Shown piece by piece: positions 28,301 through 37,782 of a stretch of DNA of 64,000 nt (position 1 is its first letter; each line of letters starts with the position of its first letter). The DNA lies in assembly GCF_019956555.1 (NCBI RefSeq), contig NZ_JAHBDQ010000033.1, positions 186,001 to 250,000 of the forward strand, read 5' to 3'. A model generated the notes under the pieces. That model ran no database searches. It was not told the origin of the DNA and was given only the letters and a program-made list of their open reading frames with translations. Made by a program: the position numbers and the translations under genes. Origin of the DNA: Pseudomonas sp. A-RE-19 (GTDB lineage Bacteria > Pseudomonadota > Gammaproteobacteria > Pseudomonadales > Pseudomonadaceae).

Positions 28301-28916
28301 CGACACCGGCGTAACGCAATTCGATCGGCACCACCATGCCTTCGGTGGCGTAGCGCAGCAGGAAGGCCAGGCCGAGGAACAACAGCACAACGCCGACCCG
28401 CAACACGGTATTGCCGCCGAACAACCAGTTGCGCGCGCCGCTGATGGCGCGTTCGATGAAGTTCGGGCCGCGCGGCTCAGCCGGTTGCTGTGGTTCGCGG
28501 GCAACCGGTTCGGGTTTCCACGCATCAGCGGGCTGCGGATGACGGGTTTCGGCGGCCGCCGCCGTGATGGGTTCGAGCTCGGGCGGCAGCTCCCAGATCA
28601 GTTCCGGGGTTGCGACAGGGGCTTGCTCGAGGATGACTTCAGGGGATGGAGCGGATTCGCTGGCAACCGGTTCGCTGGTTTCAGGTGCCTTGACGCCTGA
28701 CACCTCCAACAACGCCAGTCGCTGCTCGAGCGCATTGAGCGCAACCTGCGCCTGATCGAGCAAGCGCCGCTGCTCGGCGGTTTGACCACTCAAGCGGCCG
28801 ATGCGAATGGTCTGGCCGATACCCAGCCCGAGCAAAGCGCCCAGCAGCGCAGCGCTGAACGACTCGTCAAGCATCCAGCCCAGCAGCAGCCCAATCAGCA
28901 TGAACATCCATTGCAT
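25329..28916 (-). CDS. DUF2339 very large polytopic membrane protein
   Basis: A 1195-residue inner-membrane protein. Two short hydrophobic segments begin the chain, then a charged and probably coiled region (about 45-75), a Pro/Glu-rich linker to about 150, and then some thirty hydrophobic helices to the C-terminus. This is the DUF2339 layout; function unknown. I chose the ATG at 28916 (MQWMFMLIG), which has AGGGA upstream, over the ATG 8 codons earlier. The downstream DUF3999 gene overlaps its stop. The size and helix number suggest a transporter or a lipid/polymer-handling protein, but nothing catalytic is recognisable. Confidence 0.85.
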   Translation of the reverse strand: MQWMFMLIGLLLGWMLDESFSAALLGALLGLGIGQTIRIGRLSGQTAEQRRLLDQAQVALNALEQRLALLEVSGVKAPETSEPVASESAPSPEVILEQAPVATPELIWELPPELEPITAAAAETRHPQPADAWKPEPVAREPQQPAEPRGPNFIERAISGARNWLFGGNTVLRVGVVLLFLGLAFLLRYATEGMVVPIELRYAGVAAAALGLLALGWWLRLRNSNYALMLQGTGIGVLYLTVFAAMRLHPLLDPTAALGLLVVVTVFSAILAITQNALGLAAAAALGGFAAPILTSTGAGNHVALFSYFALLNAGILGIAWFKAWRLLNLIGFVGTFGIGLAWGLRSYKPELLWSTEPFLILFFLMYLAIGLLFARRKLLDMSDAPEDDSRDALLHWSARKGDYIDGTMLFAPPLVGFGLQFALVEHLEFAAAFSALALGMIYMGLARLLMGGRALLLAETCLALGVIFASLAIPLGLDARWTAAAWAVEGAGIFWLGLRQQRPLARAFALLLQLGSALAFLSGLRIGESSLLDGAPLGALMLGVALLFSFYQLRKALPEQASQWERQGLPVLACLGLTFLYLLAPLFFFTHGTAISWALAGLATLFVGLRLQSRAFLFTAFAVQLLGGALFLLRLQGAGGESAAVFSAGWSGLLSASLIGLALIAGMLLAARDEMVRSDVRLLRGLSVVLLAGLVLINLAVLFVLPWQTASAVWAASGLFIIWLSLYLKQRVSFVFGLLLQVIGGAAFLFAGPDLLGPLLSEGLRPLAHSGFWTPLVLGLAAFVGAWRLQLGNHASAFDGLSLQRLSEVLLVWGAGWWALAWVSEVLRFAPLNLQATLLLAVAAVSVALWTVLALRLRWSSLGLLCTLLIPAAGLVLLAAWHSRYHPAANFGWLVWAAVFVVHFISLRRLAAMLPASALSTAHVLGCWLLIGVLALELRYGLLLLSEQYNAWRWLGWAILPSLYLVLMAAPRTWPWPVSAYPREYRVYAAAPLALLMLGWFWLANIASDGTAEPLPYVPLINPLELGLLFALFGVYVWSRTAVTQLAVRKAYADNVTQVIAGVSLFAFFTAMVMRTAHHWGGVPFALDLLLESMLVQAGLSIVWTLMALSLMIGGHLRHRREVWLIGAALIALVVAKLFFIELSNRGGLARIVSFIGVGVLLLVVGYFAPLPPKRAEAVPGAEKPAPETEGVSS

Positions 28917-28967
28917 GGTCGATATCCCTAAGCAGCCCATTGCCTTGTGGCGTTTGCACTGACGTCA

Positions 28968-29049
28968 TCGCGGGCAAGCCTCGCTCCCACAGATTTTGCA
29001 CAGGCCGCAAGAACGACATATGACCTGTAGGAGCGAGGCTTGCCCGCGA
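28968..29049. repeat. REP doublet, outward-facing arrangement
   Basis: TCGCGGGCAAGCCTCGCTCC and its reverse complement lie between glgP and the DUF2339 gene. Confidence 0.9.
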
Positions 29050-29150
29050 TTGACCGCGCAGCGGTCGCCGAAACATCCGGAGAACCTGGCGCTTAGTATA
29101 TCGGTCCGGCCCAACAACCGTCGGGCCGGACTCGCAATTATTGCTAAAAG

Positions 29151-31601
29151 TTACTCCAACGCCTTCCAAATATCCGTGGCGTACTCGCGAATGGTCCGGT
29201 CGGACGAGAACCAGCCCATCCGTGAGCTGCTCAATACCGCCGAGCGCCACCACTCTTTGGAGTCGTGCCAGTGAGCCTCGACCCGCATCTGAGCGTTCCA
29301 GTAGGAATCGAAATCGGCGCAGACCAGGAAGCGGTCGTAATCCACCAGCGAATCGATCAGCATGGTGTAACGGGACGGATCGTCCGGTGAGAACACCCCA
29401 CCGCGAATCGCTTGCAGCACGTCATTGAGTCGATGGGAGGCGGCAATGTCCGGTGCCGCGTTGAATTCATGGTTGAGCTTGCGCGCTTCCACTTGCTCGG
29501 CGCTGAGGCCGAAGATGAACATGTGTTCAGCGCCAATGCGCTCGCACATTTCCACGTTGGCCCCGTCCAGGGTGCCAATGGTCAACGCGCCGTTGAGGCC
29601 GAATTTCATGTTACTGGTGCCCGACGCTTCGAAGCCCGCGGTGGAAATCTGCTCCGACAAATCCGCCGCCGGAATGATGCTTTCGGCCAGGCTCACGTTG
29701 TAGTTGGGCAAGAACACCACTTTGAGCAAACCACGCACGGTCGGGTCGTTGTTGACCACCCGGGCGATGTCGTTAGTCAGTTTGATGATCAGCTTGGCCT
29801 GGTGATAACTGGCCGCCGCTTTGCCGGCGAAGATTTTCACTCGCGGCACCCAGTCGATTTCCGGCTCGGCACGAATCGCCTGATACAGCGCGACGGTGTG
29901 CAGCAGGTTGAGCAACTGACGTTTGTATTCGTGGATTCGCTTGACCTGCACGTCGAACATCGCCGCCGGGTTGATCGCGATCCCCAGCCGCTCATGAATC
30001 AGGTACGCCAGCGCTTTTTTGTTGTGCAGCCGTTGTTCGGCGAACTGCTTGCGGAATGCAGTCTTCTCGGCAAACGGTTCCAGCCCTATCAGGCGTTCTT
30101 CGGGGTTATCCAGCAGATCCGGGCCGAGGGCGTCGACCATCATCGAGGTCAGCTCGGGGTTGGCCTGATAGAGCCAGCGGCGGAAGGTGATGCCGTTGGT
30201 CTTGTTGTTGATCCGCTCTGGATAGAGTTTATGCAGTTCGGAGAACACCGTGCTGCGCATCAGCTGCGTGTGCAGGCCGGACACACCGTTGACGCTGTGG
30301 GAACCCAGGAACGCCAGGTTGCCCATGCGCACGCGCCGACCGTTGTCTTCCTCGATCAGCGACACCGCGCGCAACACGTCGAAATCGTGAACACCCTTGG
30401 CCCGCAACGAATCGATGTGCTGGGCGTTGATCAAATAAATGATCTGCATGTGCCGTGGCAGCATCCGCTCCATCAAACCGACCGGCCAGGTTTCCAGCGC
30501 CTCCGGCAACAGCGTGTGGTTGGTGTATGAGAGCGTGTCGACGGTGACCTGCCACGCTGCATCCCACGCCACGTCATAAACGTCGACCAACTGACGCATC
30601 AGCTCGGCGACGGCAATCGAGGGGTGAGTGTCGTTGAGCTGAATGGCCGCGTGATCGCCCAGGGTCAGCACCGAAGTGTGCATGTTGCGATGGCGACGCA
30701 GCAAATCCTGCAGGGACGCGGCAACGAAGAAATATTCCTGGCGCAGCCGCAGTTCCTGGCCGGCCTCGGTGCTGTCCGCCGGGTAGAGCACGCGGGAGAT
30801 ACTTTCGGCCCGGGCCACTTCTGCTACCGCGCCCAAGTGGTCGCCAGCGTTGAAGCGTTCCAGGTGCAACTCTTCCATGGCCCGGGCACGCCACAGCCGC
30901 AGCGTGTTGACACTCGCACCGTGCCAACCGACCACCGGGGTGTCATAAGCAATGGCCCGCACGGTTTCCGCCGGGGACCAGACTTGCCTGGATTTGCCGT
31001 TCTCATCGGTCACGGTTTCGACACTGCCGCCAAAACCGATCGGGTAGGCGACCTCCGGCCGTTCGAACTCCCACGGGTTGCCGAAATCCAGCCAGTGTTC
31101 GGTCTGTTCCTGCTGCCAACCGTCGACGATGGCCTGGCGGAACAGACCATGTTCGTAACGAATGCCGTAACCATGGCCGGCAATGCCCAGGGTCGACATG
31201 CTTTCCATGAAGCATGCCGCCAGACGCCCGAGGCCTCCGTTGCCCAGTGCGGCATCGGGCTCCAGCAAACGGATACGTTCGATGTCGACGCCCAGTTCGG
31301 TCATGGCCTCGCGGGCCACATCGAGCAGGCCGAGGTTGCTCAGGCTGTCGTAGAGCAAGCGGCCGATAAGGAATTCAAGGGAGAGGTAATAAACCCGCTT
31401 CTGACCTTTACGGTAGATCTGCCGGGTGTGGTCCATCCAGTGCTCGACCATATGATCGCGCGCCGCCAGGGCGATGGCTTCGAACCAGTCGTGGTCGAAG
31501 GCGTGATCCGGGTCTTTGCCCACCGCGTAGGTGAGCTTGGTCAAGACGGCGTCGCGGAATGCGGCCACCTCTGCTTCGCGAACAAGTGGTTCTTGAGTCA
31601 T
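29151..31601 (-). CDS. glgP: Glycogen/maltodextrin phosphorylase
   Basis: An 816-residue PLP-dependent phosphorylase that releases glucose 1-phosphate from alpha-1,4-glucans. The cofactor lysine lies in EASGTSNMKFGLNGAL, followed by TIGTLDGANVEM. Near the N-terminus are YYLSLEFLIGR and ALGNGGLGRLAACFMES; LNDTHPSIAVAELMR is in the middle. Length is typical. It stands apart from other glycogen genes here. It is leftward and divergent from the YkgJ-type gene. Confidence 0.96.
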   Translation of the reverse strand: MTQEPLVREAEVAAFRDAVLTKLTYAVGKDPDHAFDHDWFEAIALAARDHMVEHWMDHTRQIYRKGQKRVYYLSLEFLIGRLLYDSLSNLGLLDVAREAMTELGVDIERIRLLEPDAALGNGGLGRLAACFMESMSTLGIAGHGYGIRYEHGLFRQAIVDGWQQEQTEHWLDFGNPWEFERPEVAYPIGFGGSVETVTDENGKSRQVWSPAETVRAIAYDTPVVGWHGASVNTLRLWRARAMEELHLERFNAGDHLGAVAEVARAESISRVLYPADSTEAGQELRLRQEYFFVAASLQDLLRRHRNMHTSVLTLGDHAAIQLNDTHPSIAVAELMRQLVDVYDVAWDAAWQVTVDTLSYTNHTLLPEALETWPVGLMERMLPRHMQIIYLINAQHIDSLRAKGVHDFDVLRAVSLIEEDNGRRVRMGNLAFLGSHSVNGVSGLHTQLMRSTVFSELHKLYPERINNKTNGITFRRWLYQANPELTSMMVDALGPDLLDNPEERLIGLEPFAEKTAFRKQFAEQRLHNKKALAYLIHERLGIAINPAAMFDVQVKRIHEYKRQLLNLLHTVALYQAIRAEPEIDWVPRVKIFAGKAAASYHQAKLIIKLTNDIARVVNNDPTVRGLLKVVFLPNYNVSLAESIIPAADLSEQISTAGFEASGTSNMKFGLNGALTIGTLDGANVEMCERIGAEHMFIFGLSAEQVEARKLNHEFNAAPDIAASHRLNDVLQAIRGGVFSPDDPSRYTMLIDSLVDYDRFLVCADFDSYWNAQMRVEAHWHDSKEWWRSAVLSSSRMGWFSSDRTIREYATDIWKALE

Positions 31602-31793
31602 CGATAAGACCTCGAGCGAGCGTGAAGTTGTCTGAGCCTAGTCGGTCTGACAGACCATTGAGACTCTGGTTCGGCAGTTTTCCTTGTTAGTGCGAGATAG
31701 ATCGACATTACGTTATCGCGTGCCAGAAATGATGCAGGGGCCGTGCCGGACACCGGGCTTATTTTGCGACCAGCAAAAAAATCTGGCGAAAGG

Positions 31794-31824
31794 TTGTTCA
31801 AAAATCCACCAGTCCCGGTATGAT
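31794..31824 (+). promoter_or_regulatory. Possible sigma-70 promoter of the YkgJ-type gene
   Basis: TTGTTC and TATGAT are separated by 19 bases, longer than ideal, some 35 bases before the start codon. The -10 box is good, the -35 weak. Confidence 0.35.
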
Positions 31825-31857
31825 CGCGCGCCCTGATGCACATGCTGGTAACAACCG

Positions 31858-32295
31858 ATGATGAAGCCCAACCTGATCGCCGCCGCGGAGATCGATCGCC
31901 TCGATACCTGGGCCAAGTACTCTGCCCCGATGTGCGGTTCCTGCGTGTCCAGCTGCTGCACCTTGCCGGTCGAGGTCAAGATCAAGGATCTGATCCGTAT
32001 CGGCATCGTTGATGAATTCGAGCGTGGCGACCCGCCGAAGAACATCGCCAAGCGCTTGCAGAAGGAAGGGATCGTCGAACGCTATAACCAGAAGTCCGAG
32101 ATCTTCACCCTTCAGCGCATGAGCAACAACGATTGCCTGTACCTGGATCGTAAGAGCCGTTTGTGCACTATTTATGATAAACGCCCGGACACCTGCCGCA
32201 ACCACCCGAAGATCGGACCGCGGCCGGGGTATTGCGCGTACAAGCCCAAAGAAGTGGTGCGCGAGAATAATCCGCGGACGCTGGACAAGTTCTGA
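31858..32295 (+). CDS. YkgJ family cysteine-cluster protein
   Basis: A 145-residue protein with a CxxCCxxxCC-like zinc or iron cluster pattern spread over three segments: MCGSCVSSCC, NDCLYLD...RLCTIYDKRPDTCR, and GYCAYKP. This matches the YkgJ/UPF0153 family of putative Fe-S or zinc-binding proteins. Function is not established. It ends in a strong hairpin shared with typA. An alternative start is the second Met. Confidence 0.88.
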   Translation: MMKPNLIAAAEIDRLDTWAKYSAPMCGSCVSSCCTLPVEVKIKDLIRIGIVDEFERGDPPKNIAKRLQKEGIVERYNQKSEIFTLQRMSNNDCLYLDRKSRLCTIYDKRPDTCRNHPKIGPRPGYCAYKPKEVVRENNPRTLDKF

Positions 32296-32326
32296 TTTCC
32301 TATCTTCGCTGTCTGACAGATTGCTT

Positions 32327-32399
32327 TCGCGGGCAAGCCTCGCTCCTACAGGATTAGCGCAAACACCACAAACCCTGTAGGAGCGAGGCTTGCCCGCGA
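32327..32399. repeat. REP doublet, outward-facing arrangement
   Basis: TCGCGGGCAAGCCTCGCTCC and its reverse complement lie between the convergent YkgJ-type and typA genes. Confidence 0.9.
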
Positions 32400-32441
32400 A
32401 GAGGCCCTCACAAACGCCGCAAAAAACCCAGACAAACAAAA

Positions 32442-32475
32442 ACGCCCCCGACCTTGCGGTCGGGGGCGTTTTTTT
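32442..32475. terminator. Bidirectional rho-independent terminator
   Basis: A 12-bp GC-rich stem (ACGCCCCCGACC with GGTCGGGGGCGT) and a TTGC loop are followed by seven T on the plus strand and preceded by A residues, so it can end both the YkgJ-type and typA transcripts. Confidence 0.92.
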
Positions 32476-32496
32476 AAGCGTTAACTAAGCCGAAAC

Positions 32497-34317
32497 TCAG
32501 TTGCCGCTTTTCTTGGCAGCGCGGGTACGCTCGCTTTCGCCCAGGATCTTCTTGCGAAGACGGATGGACTTAGGAGTGACTTCGCACAATTCGTCTTCTT
32601 GAACGAATTCCAGAGCCTGCTCCAGGGTGAAGCGGATAGGCGGAACCAGAGCGATGGTTTCGTCTTTACCCGAAGCACGCATGTTGTCGAGCTTCTTGCC
32701 TTTGGTTGGGTTGACGCCCAGGTCGTTGTCGCGGCTGTTGATGCCGACGATTTGACCTTCGTACACGTCTTCACCGTGACCCAGGAACAGTTTGCCGCGA
32801 GCCTGCAGGGTTTCCAGCGAGTAAGTCAGTGCCTTACCGGTAGCCACCGAAACCAGTACGCCGTTCTGACGGCCGGACATGTCGCCGGACTTCATCACGT
32901 CGTAACGGTCGAAGATCGAGGTCAGGATGCCTGCACCGGAGGTCAGGGTCAGGAACTCGTTACGGAAACCGATCAAGCCACGAGCCGGGATGTTGTACTC
33001 AAGGCGCACACGGCCCTTGCCATCCGGAACCATGTTGGTCAGGTCGCCTTTACGGATACCGATCTGCTCCATGATCGAACCTTGCGATTCTTCCGGCAGG
33101 TCGATGGTCACGTTTTCGTACGGTTCGTGCTTGACGCCGTCAACCATGCGGATGATCACTTCCGGACGACCAACACCCATTTCGAAGCCTTCGCGACGCA
33201 TGGTTTCGATCAGTACCGAGAGGTGCAGCTCACCACGGCCGGAGACTTTGAACTTGTCAGCCGAGTCGCCTTCTTCAACGCGCAGAGCAACGTTGTAGAG
33301 CAGTTCTTTGTCCAGACGTTCCTTGATGTTACGGCTGGTGACGAACTTGCCTTCTTTACCGCAGAAAGGCGAGTCGTTTACCTGGAAGGTCATGGAAACG
33401 GTTGGTTCGTCAACGGTCAGCGGCTTCATCGCTTCGACGTTCAGTGGGTCGCACAGAGTGTCGGAGATGAACAGCTGGTCGAAGCCGCTGATGCAGACGA
33501 TGTCGCCGGCAGCTGCTTCTTCAACGTCGATACGGTGCAGACCGTGGTGACCCATCAGCTTCAGGATACGGCCGTTACGCTTCTTGCCGTCGGCGTCGAT
33601 AGCCACAACCGGAGTGTTCGGCTTGATGCGACCACGAGCGATACGGCCAACACCGATAACACCCAGGAAGCTGTTGTAGTCCAGAGCGGAGATTTGCATC
33701 TGGAACGGACCGTCACGGTCGACTTTCGGCGCAGGTACGTTGTCGACGATCGACTGGTACAGCGGGGTCATGTCTTCAGCCATGTCGGTGTGGTCCAGAC
33801 CGGCAATGCCGTTCAGGGCCGAGGCGTAGACGACTTTGAAGTCCAGCTGTTCTTCGGTAGCACCGAGGTTGTCGAACAGGTCGAAGATCTGGTCCAGAAC
33901 CCAGTCCGGACGCGCGCCTGGACGGTCAACCTTGTTGATGACCACGATTGGACGCAGGCCGGCTTCGAAAGCCTTCTTGGTCACGAAACGGGTTTGCGGC
34001 ATAGGGCCGTCTTGAGCGTCAACCAGCAGCAGAACGGAGTCAACCATCGACATTACACGTTCAACTTCGCCGCCGAAGTCGGCGTGGCCCGGGGTGTCCA
34101 CGATGTTGATGTGGTAGCCGTTCCAGTTGATGGCGGTGTTTTTCGCCAGAATGGTAATACCGCGTTCTTTCTCCTGGTCGTTGGAGTCCATCACGCGCTC
34201 GTCGTTGAGCTCGTTGCGCTCCAGGGTGCCGGATTGACGCAAGAGTTTGTCTACCAGGGTGGTTTTACCATGGTCAACGTGAGCAATGATGGCGATGTTG
34301 CGTAGATTTTCGATCAC
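32497..34317 (-). CDS. typA: Ribosome-associated GTPase TypA/BipA
   Basis: A 606-residue translational GTPase of the EF-G superfamily. G1 is HVDHGKTTL (residues 13-21), G2 is RGITI, G3 DTPGH and G4 NKVD. Domains II, III and V and the BipA-specific C-terminal domain follow to residue 606. BipA binds the 70S ribosome and helps 50S assembly and growth under stress or cold. The lysine-rich C-terminal tail ([11 protein letters not shown]) is typical. It is transcribed alone, after thiI, and ended by the strong hairpin at 32442. Confidence 0.97.
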   Translation of the reverse strand: MIENLRNIAIIAHVDHGKTTLVDKLLRQSGTLERNELNDERVMDSNDQEKERGITILAKNTAINWNGYHINIVDTPGHADFGGEVERVMSMVDSVLLLVDAQDGPMPQTRFVTKKAFEAGLRPIVVINKVDRPGARPDWVLDQIFDLFDNLGATEEQLDFKVVYASALNGIAGLDHTDMAEDMTPLYQSIVDNVPAPKVDRDGPFQMQISALDYNSFLGVIGVGRIARGRIKPNTPVVAIDADGKKRNGRILKLMGHHGLHRIDVEEAAAGDIVCISGFDQLFISDTLCDPLNVEAMKPLTVDEPTVSMTFQVNDSPFCGKEGKFVTSRNIKERLDKELLYNVALRVEEGDSADKFKVSGRGELHLSVLIETMRREGFEMGVGRPEVIIRMVDGVKHEPYENVTIDLPEESQGSIMEQIGIRKGDLTNMVPDGKGRVRLEYNIPARGLIGFRNEFLTLTSGAGILTSIFDRYDVMKSGDMSGRQNGVLVSVATGKALTYSLETLQARGKLFLGHGEDVYEGQIVGINSRDNDLGVNPTKGKKLDNMRASGKDETIALVPPIRFTLEQALEFVQEDELCEVTPKSIRLRKKILGESERTRAAKKSGN

Positions 34318-34456
34318 TTGTGTATCTCGATCAGAGGATTCGGTGTGCTGACAGGTCGTGGCAGCGATTAACTTTAGAGTCCGTCAAAGCCGTTACAGCT
34401 TGACGGCGGCGTCGGGGGGCCGGTGACGCAGGCCACAGGCAAACAGCCCCGGGCAC

Positions 34457-35911
34457 TTAGCTCGGTCGATAAACGCGCACATTGGCATGCCCCTCACTGA
34501 GCAAATGGTGGGCATGCAGGCGACTCATCACGCCTTTGTCGCAATACAACAGGTACTGGCGAGTAGGGTCCAGTTCCTTGAAACGAGCGTTCAATGCATA
34601 AAACGGCATCGTCTGCACCTCAATGCCAGCGAGTTCCAGCGGCTCGTCTTCAGCGGCATCCGGGTGACGGATGTCGATGATGATCTGCCCCGCCAGTGCT
34701 TCGCTGACTTCTTCGATCTGCAAATCCTGGCCCAATTCGTCGATCACGCGATCGATCGGTACCAGTTTGGCGTTCTCGAGCGCACGCTCAAGGACCGCCA
34801 TGTCGAATTCTTTCTCTTCATGCTCCACGCGCGGACGCTTGGCGTGGGTCTTTGGGTTCACCGAGATGACCCCGCAGTATTCCGGCATGTGCTTGGCGAA
34901 ATCGGCAGTGCCGATTTCGTTGGCCAGGTCGATGATGTCCTGCTTGTGACTGGCGATCAGCGGACGCAAGACCAGCTTGTCGGTCACGCAGTCGATCACG
35001 GACAGGTTCGGCAACGTCTGGCTCGACACCTGGGAAATCGCTTCGCCGGTGACCAGCGCTTCGATCTCCAGCCGATCGGCAATACGGGAAGCAGCGCGCA
35101 ACATCATACGCTTCAAAACTACACCCATATGACTGTTATCGACTTTCCCGAGAATTTCTCCCAGTACTTCCTCGAACGGCACACTGACAAATAACACGCG
35201 TTGAGAGCTGCCGTACTTCTTCCAGATGAAGTGCGCGACTTCCATCACGCCCAGTTCGTGGGCACGTCCGCCCAGATTGAAGAAGCAGAAATGGCTCATC
35301 AGCCCGCGGCGCATGATCTGGTAGGCGGCAACAGTGGAATCGAAGCCGCCGGACATCAGCACAAGCGTCTGTTCCAGGGCTCCCAGCGGATAACCGCCGA
35401 TGCTGTTGTGCTGGCTGTGGATCACGAACAACCGTTTGTCGCGAATTTCGATGCGAACTTCAATTTCCGGCGTTTTGAGCGAGATTCCGGCGGCGCCGCA
35501 CTGACGACGCAACTGGCTGCCGACGTATTTCTCGACATCCATCGAGCTGAATTCGTGCTTGCCGGCACGCTTGCAGCGCACCGAAAAGATCTTCCCGGCC
35601 AGCGAATCGCCGAAATGCAGCTTGCACTTGGCGACGATGTCGTCGAAATCGCCCAACGGGTATTCATCGACCTGCAGGAAATGCGCGATGCCCGGCATGC
35701 AGCTCAGGCGTTCGGTCATCTCCTTCAGGGCTTTCGGGTCGCTGACGCGGGTTTCCAGCTCGAGGTTGTCCCACACACCGTTCACCACCACGGCCGGGTC
35801 CAGATCGCGGAGCACGGTACGGATGTTTTTGGCCAACTGGCGGATGAAACGCATCCGTACCGGGCGGCTCTTGATGGTGATCTCGGGGAAGACTTTTACG
35901 ATTAGTTTCAT
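34457..35911 (-). CDS. thiI: tRNA 4-thiouridine synthetase / sulfurtransferase
   Basis: ThiI makes s4U8 in tRNA and can pass sulphur to the thiazole branch of thiamine synthesis. The 484-residue protein starts at the ATG at 35911 ([11 protein letters not shown]); the longer frame adds an unrelated leader. It has an N-terminal ferredoxin-like and THUMP region (to about 165), the PP-loop LMSGGFDST, and a C-terminal rhodanese domain with catalytic Cys457 in [12 protein letters not shown] (E. coli Cys456). Because the rhodanese domain is present, it can act in both roles. Confidence 0.97.
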   Translation of the reverse strand: MKLIVKVFPEITIKSRPVRMRFIRQLAKNIRTVLRDLDPAVVVNGVWDNLELETRVSDPKALKEMTERLSCMPGIAHFLQVDEYPLGDFDDIVAKCKLHFGDSLAGKIFSVRCKRAGKHEFSSMDVEKYVGSQLRRQCGAAGISLKTPEIEVRIEIRDKRLFVIHSQHNSIGGYPLGALEQTLVLMSGGFDSTVAAYQIMRRGLMSHFCFFNLGGRAHELGVMEVAHFIWKKYGSSQRVLFVSVPFEEVLGEILGKVDNSHMGVVLKRMMLRAASRIADRLEIEALVTGEAISQVSSQTLPNLSVIDCVTDKLVLRPLIASHKQDIIDLANEIGTADFAKHMPEYCGVISVNPKTHAKRPRVEHEEKEFDMAVLERALENAKLVPIDRVIDELGQDLQIEEVSEALAGQIIIDIRHPDAAEDEPLELAGIEVQTMPFYALNARFKELDPTRQYLLYCDKGVMSRLHAHHLLSEGHANVRVYRPS

Positions 35912-36007
35912 GAAAACAGCGCGCGCTGGGCCAGCCGAAAAAGGGGGGCGCGGATTATAGCGGAAATTGCTCAAGGTTTAACCAGTTAATGTGCAGAAGG
36001 TTTTGCA

Positions 36008-36024
36008 CGCACCAAAACAGGTCA
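36008..36024. promoter_or_regulatory. NtrC-like site upstream of glnA
   Basis: CGCACCAAAACAGGTCA matches 12 of 17 positions of the enterobacterial NtrC site TGCACCAAAATGGTGCA. It is about 110 bases upstream of the sigma-54 promoter, a normal enhancer distance. One half is strong and the other weak. Confidence 0.45.
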
Positions 36025-36078
36025 TTTATCGAATTGGACGCTACATTACAGGGCGAGGTTTGGCGCTTTTCGAGGCTT

Positions 36079-36095
36079 TGCACCTTTATAAGCGT
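36079..36095. promoter_or_regulatory. Second NtrC-like half-site upstream of glnA
   Basis: TGCACC is a perfect half-site but its partner half (AAGCG) is poor. It could be a weak co-operative site between the distal site and the promoter. Confidence 0.3.
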
Positions 36096-36127
36096 GATAT
36101 TGGGGCAAAAAACCCATGGTGGGGCAC

Positions 36128-36143
36128 TGGCATGCAATTTGCT
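36128..36143 (+). promoter_or_regulatory. Sigma-54 promoter of glnA
   Basis: TGGCATGCAATTTGCT has GG at 36129-36130 and GC at 36141-36142, exactly 12 apart, and fits the consensus TGGCACG-N4-TTGCW with one mismatch. It predicts a start near 36153. Confidence 0.85.
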
Positions 36144-36241
36144 CCCTTGTGAGGCAGGTTGCCATGGCAGAGTATTCGCGCCGGCATCACCCACATTCTA
36201 AGGGCATCCACTACTAAGCCCGAAGCCACCCGGAGGACACT

Positions 36242-37648
36242 ATGTCGAAGTCGGTTCAACTCATCAAAGATCATGACGTCAAGTGGATTGATCTGCGCTT
36301 CACGGACACCAAAGGCACTCAGCACCACGTGACCATGCCGGCTCGCGATGGGCTGGATGAAGCTTTCTTCGAAGAAGGCAAAATGTTCGACGGTTCCTCC
36401 ATCGCTGGCTGGAAAGGCATCGAAGCTTCCGACATGATCCTGATGCCGGACGATTCCACTGCCGTTCTCGACCCGTTCACCGAAGAGCCGACCCTGATCC
36501 TGGTTTGCGACGTGATCGAGCCTTCGACCATGCAAGGCTACGACCGTGACCCACGTGCGATCGCCAAGCGTGCCGAGGAATACCTGAAGTCGACCGGTAT
36601 CGGTGACACCGTATTCGTGGGTCCAGAGCCTGAATTCTTCATCTTCGACGAAGTGAAGTTCAAGTCCGACATCTCAGGTTCGATGTTCAAAATCTTCTCC
36701 GAACAAGGTTCGTGGATGTCCGACCAGGACGTGGAAGGCGGCAACAAAGGCCACCGTCCAGGCGTAAAAGGCGGCTACTTCCCTGTTCCGCCGTTCGACC
36801 ACGACCACGAAATCCGTACCTCCATGTGCAACGCCATGGAAGAAATGGGCCTGGTCATCGAAGTTCACCACCACGAAGTGGCGACTGCCGGTCAGAACGA
36901 AATCGGCGTGAAGTTCAACACCCTGGTTGCCAAGGCTGACGAAGTTCAAACCCTGAAGTACTGCGTACACAACGTTGCTGACGCATACGGCCGCACCGCG
37001 ACCTTCATGCCTAAGCCTCTGTACGGCGACAACGGTTCGGGTATGCACGTTCACCTGTCCATCGCCAAAGATGGCAAGAACACCTTCGCTGGCGAAGGCT
37101 ATGCCGGCCTGTCCGACACCGCTCTGTACTTCATCGGCGGCATCATCAAGCACGGTAAGGCCCTGAACGGCTTCACCAACCCGTCGACCAACTCCTACAA
37201 GCGTCTGGTCCCAGGTTTCGAAGCTCCAGTGATGCTGGCCTACTCGGCTCGCAACCGTTCCGCTTCGATCCGTATTCCTTACGTGTCCAGCCCTCGCGCT
37301 CGCCGTATCGAAGCTCGCTTCCCGGATCCGGCAGCCAACCCGTACCTGGGCTTCGCTGCACTGTTGATGGCTGGCCTGGACGGCATCCAGAACAAGATCC
37401 ACCCAGGCGACGCTGCTGACAAAAACCTGTATGACCTGCCGCCTGAAGAGGCGAAAGAGATCCCACAAGTTTGCGGCAGCCTGAAAGAAGCCCTGGAAGA
37501 GCTGGACAAAGGTCGTGCGTTCCTGACCAAAGGCGGCGTTTTCAGCGACGACTTCATCGACGCTTACATCGCCCTGAAAAGCGAAGAAGAAATCAAGGTT
37601 CGTACCTTCGTACACCCACTGGAATATGAGCTGTACTACAGCTGCTGA
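36242..37648 (+). CDS. glnA: Glutamine synthetase, type I
   Basis: GlnA makes glutamine from glutamate, ammonia and ATP, the main ammonia-assimilating enzyme. The 468-residue subunit of a dodecamer has [10 protein letters not shown], the metal and ATP segments PEPEFF and [23 protein letters not shown], and the adenylylation Tyr397 in NLYDLPPEE, so activity should be controlled by GlnE. The sigma-54 promoter and NtrC-like sites upstream imply nitrogen control, and ntrBC lie 2.3 kb downstream. A strong hairpin follows the stop. Confidence 0.99.
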   Translation: MSKSVQLIKDHDVKWIDLRFTDTKGTQHHVTMPARDGLDEAFFEEGKMFDGSSIAGWKGIEASDMILMPDDSTAVLDPFTEEPTLILVCDVIEPSTMQGYDRDPRAIAKRAEEYLKSTGIGDTVFVGPEPEFFIFDEVKFKSDISGSMFKIFSEQGSWMSDQDVEGGNKGHRPGVKGGYFPVPPFDHDHEIRTSMCNAMEEMGLVIEVHHHEVATAGQNEIGVKFNTLVAKADEVQTLKYCVHNVADAYGRTATFMPKPLYGDNGSGMHVHLSIAKDGKNTFAGEGYAGLSDTALYFIGGIIKHGKALNGFTNPSTNSYKRLVPGFEAPVMLAYSARNRSASIRIPYVSSPRARRIEARFPDPAANPYLGFAALLMAGLDGIQNKIHPGDAADKNLYDLPPEEAKEIPQVCGSLKEALEELDKGRAFLTKGGVFSDDFIDAYIALKSEEEIKVRTFVHPLEYELYYSC

Positions 37649-37684
37649 TCCGGTAGCGCCGCGCTACGCGGCGTGACAAAAGAG

Positions 37685-37709
37685 AGGCCTCCTTCGGGAG
37701 GCCTTTTTT
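37685..37709 (+). terminator. Rho-independent terminator of glnA
   Basis: AGGCCTCC-TTCG-GGAGGCCT is an 8-bp stem with a stable TTCG loop followed by six T. Confidence 0.93.
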
Positions 37710-37782
37710 GTGGGCGAACGTCTGTCATCGGATGCACGGTTGCGTGCATCATGGCCTTCATCCGATAAAGCCGAGATGCCCC

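Larger units (their letters stand above)
35912..36241. other. thiI-glnA divergent intergenic region
   Basis: The 330-base gap contains two NtrC-like half-site regions (36008-36024 and 36079-36095), a sigma-54 promoter (36128-36143) and a leader of about 90 bases with GGAGG before glnA. No gene is seen. Confidence 0.7.

Noticed and set aside
32599-34305. Long antisense open frame opposite typA
   Set aside because: The same codon-bias shadow effect; typA is unambiguous.
34381-34406. CCGTCAA/TTGACGG hairpin between thiI and typA as a terminator
   Set aside because: The stem is short with a long loop and no T-run follows on the minus strand.
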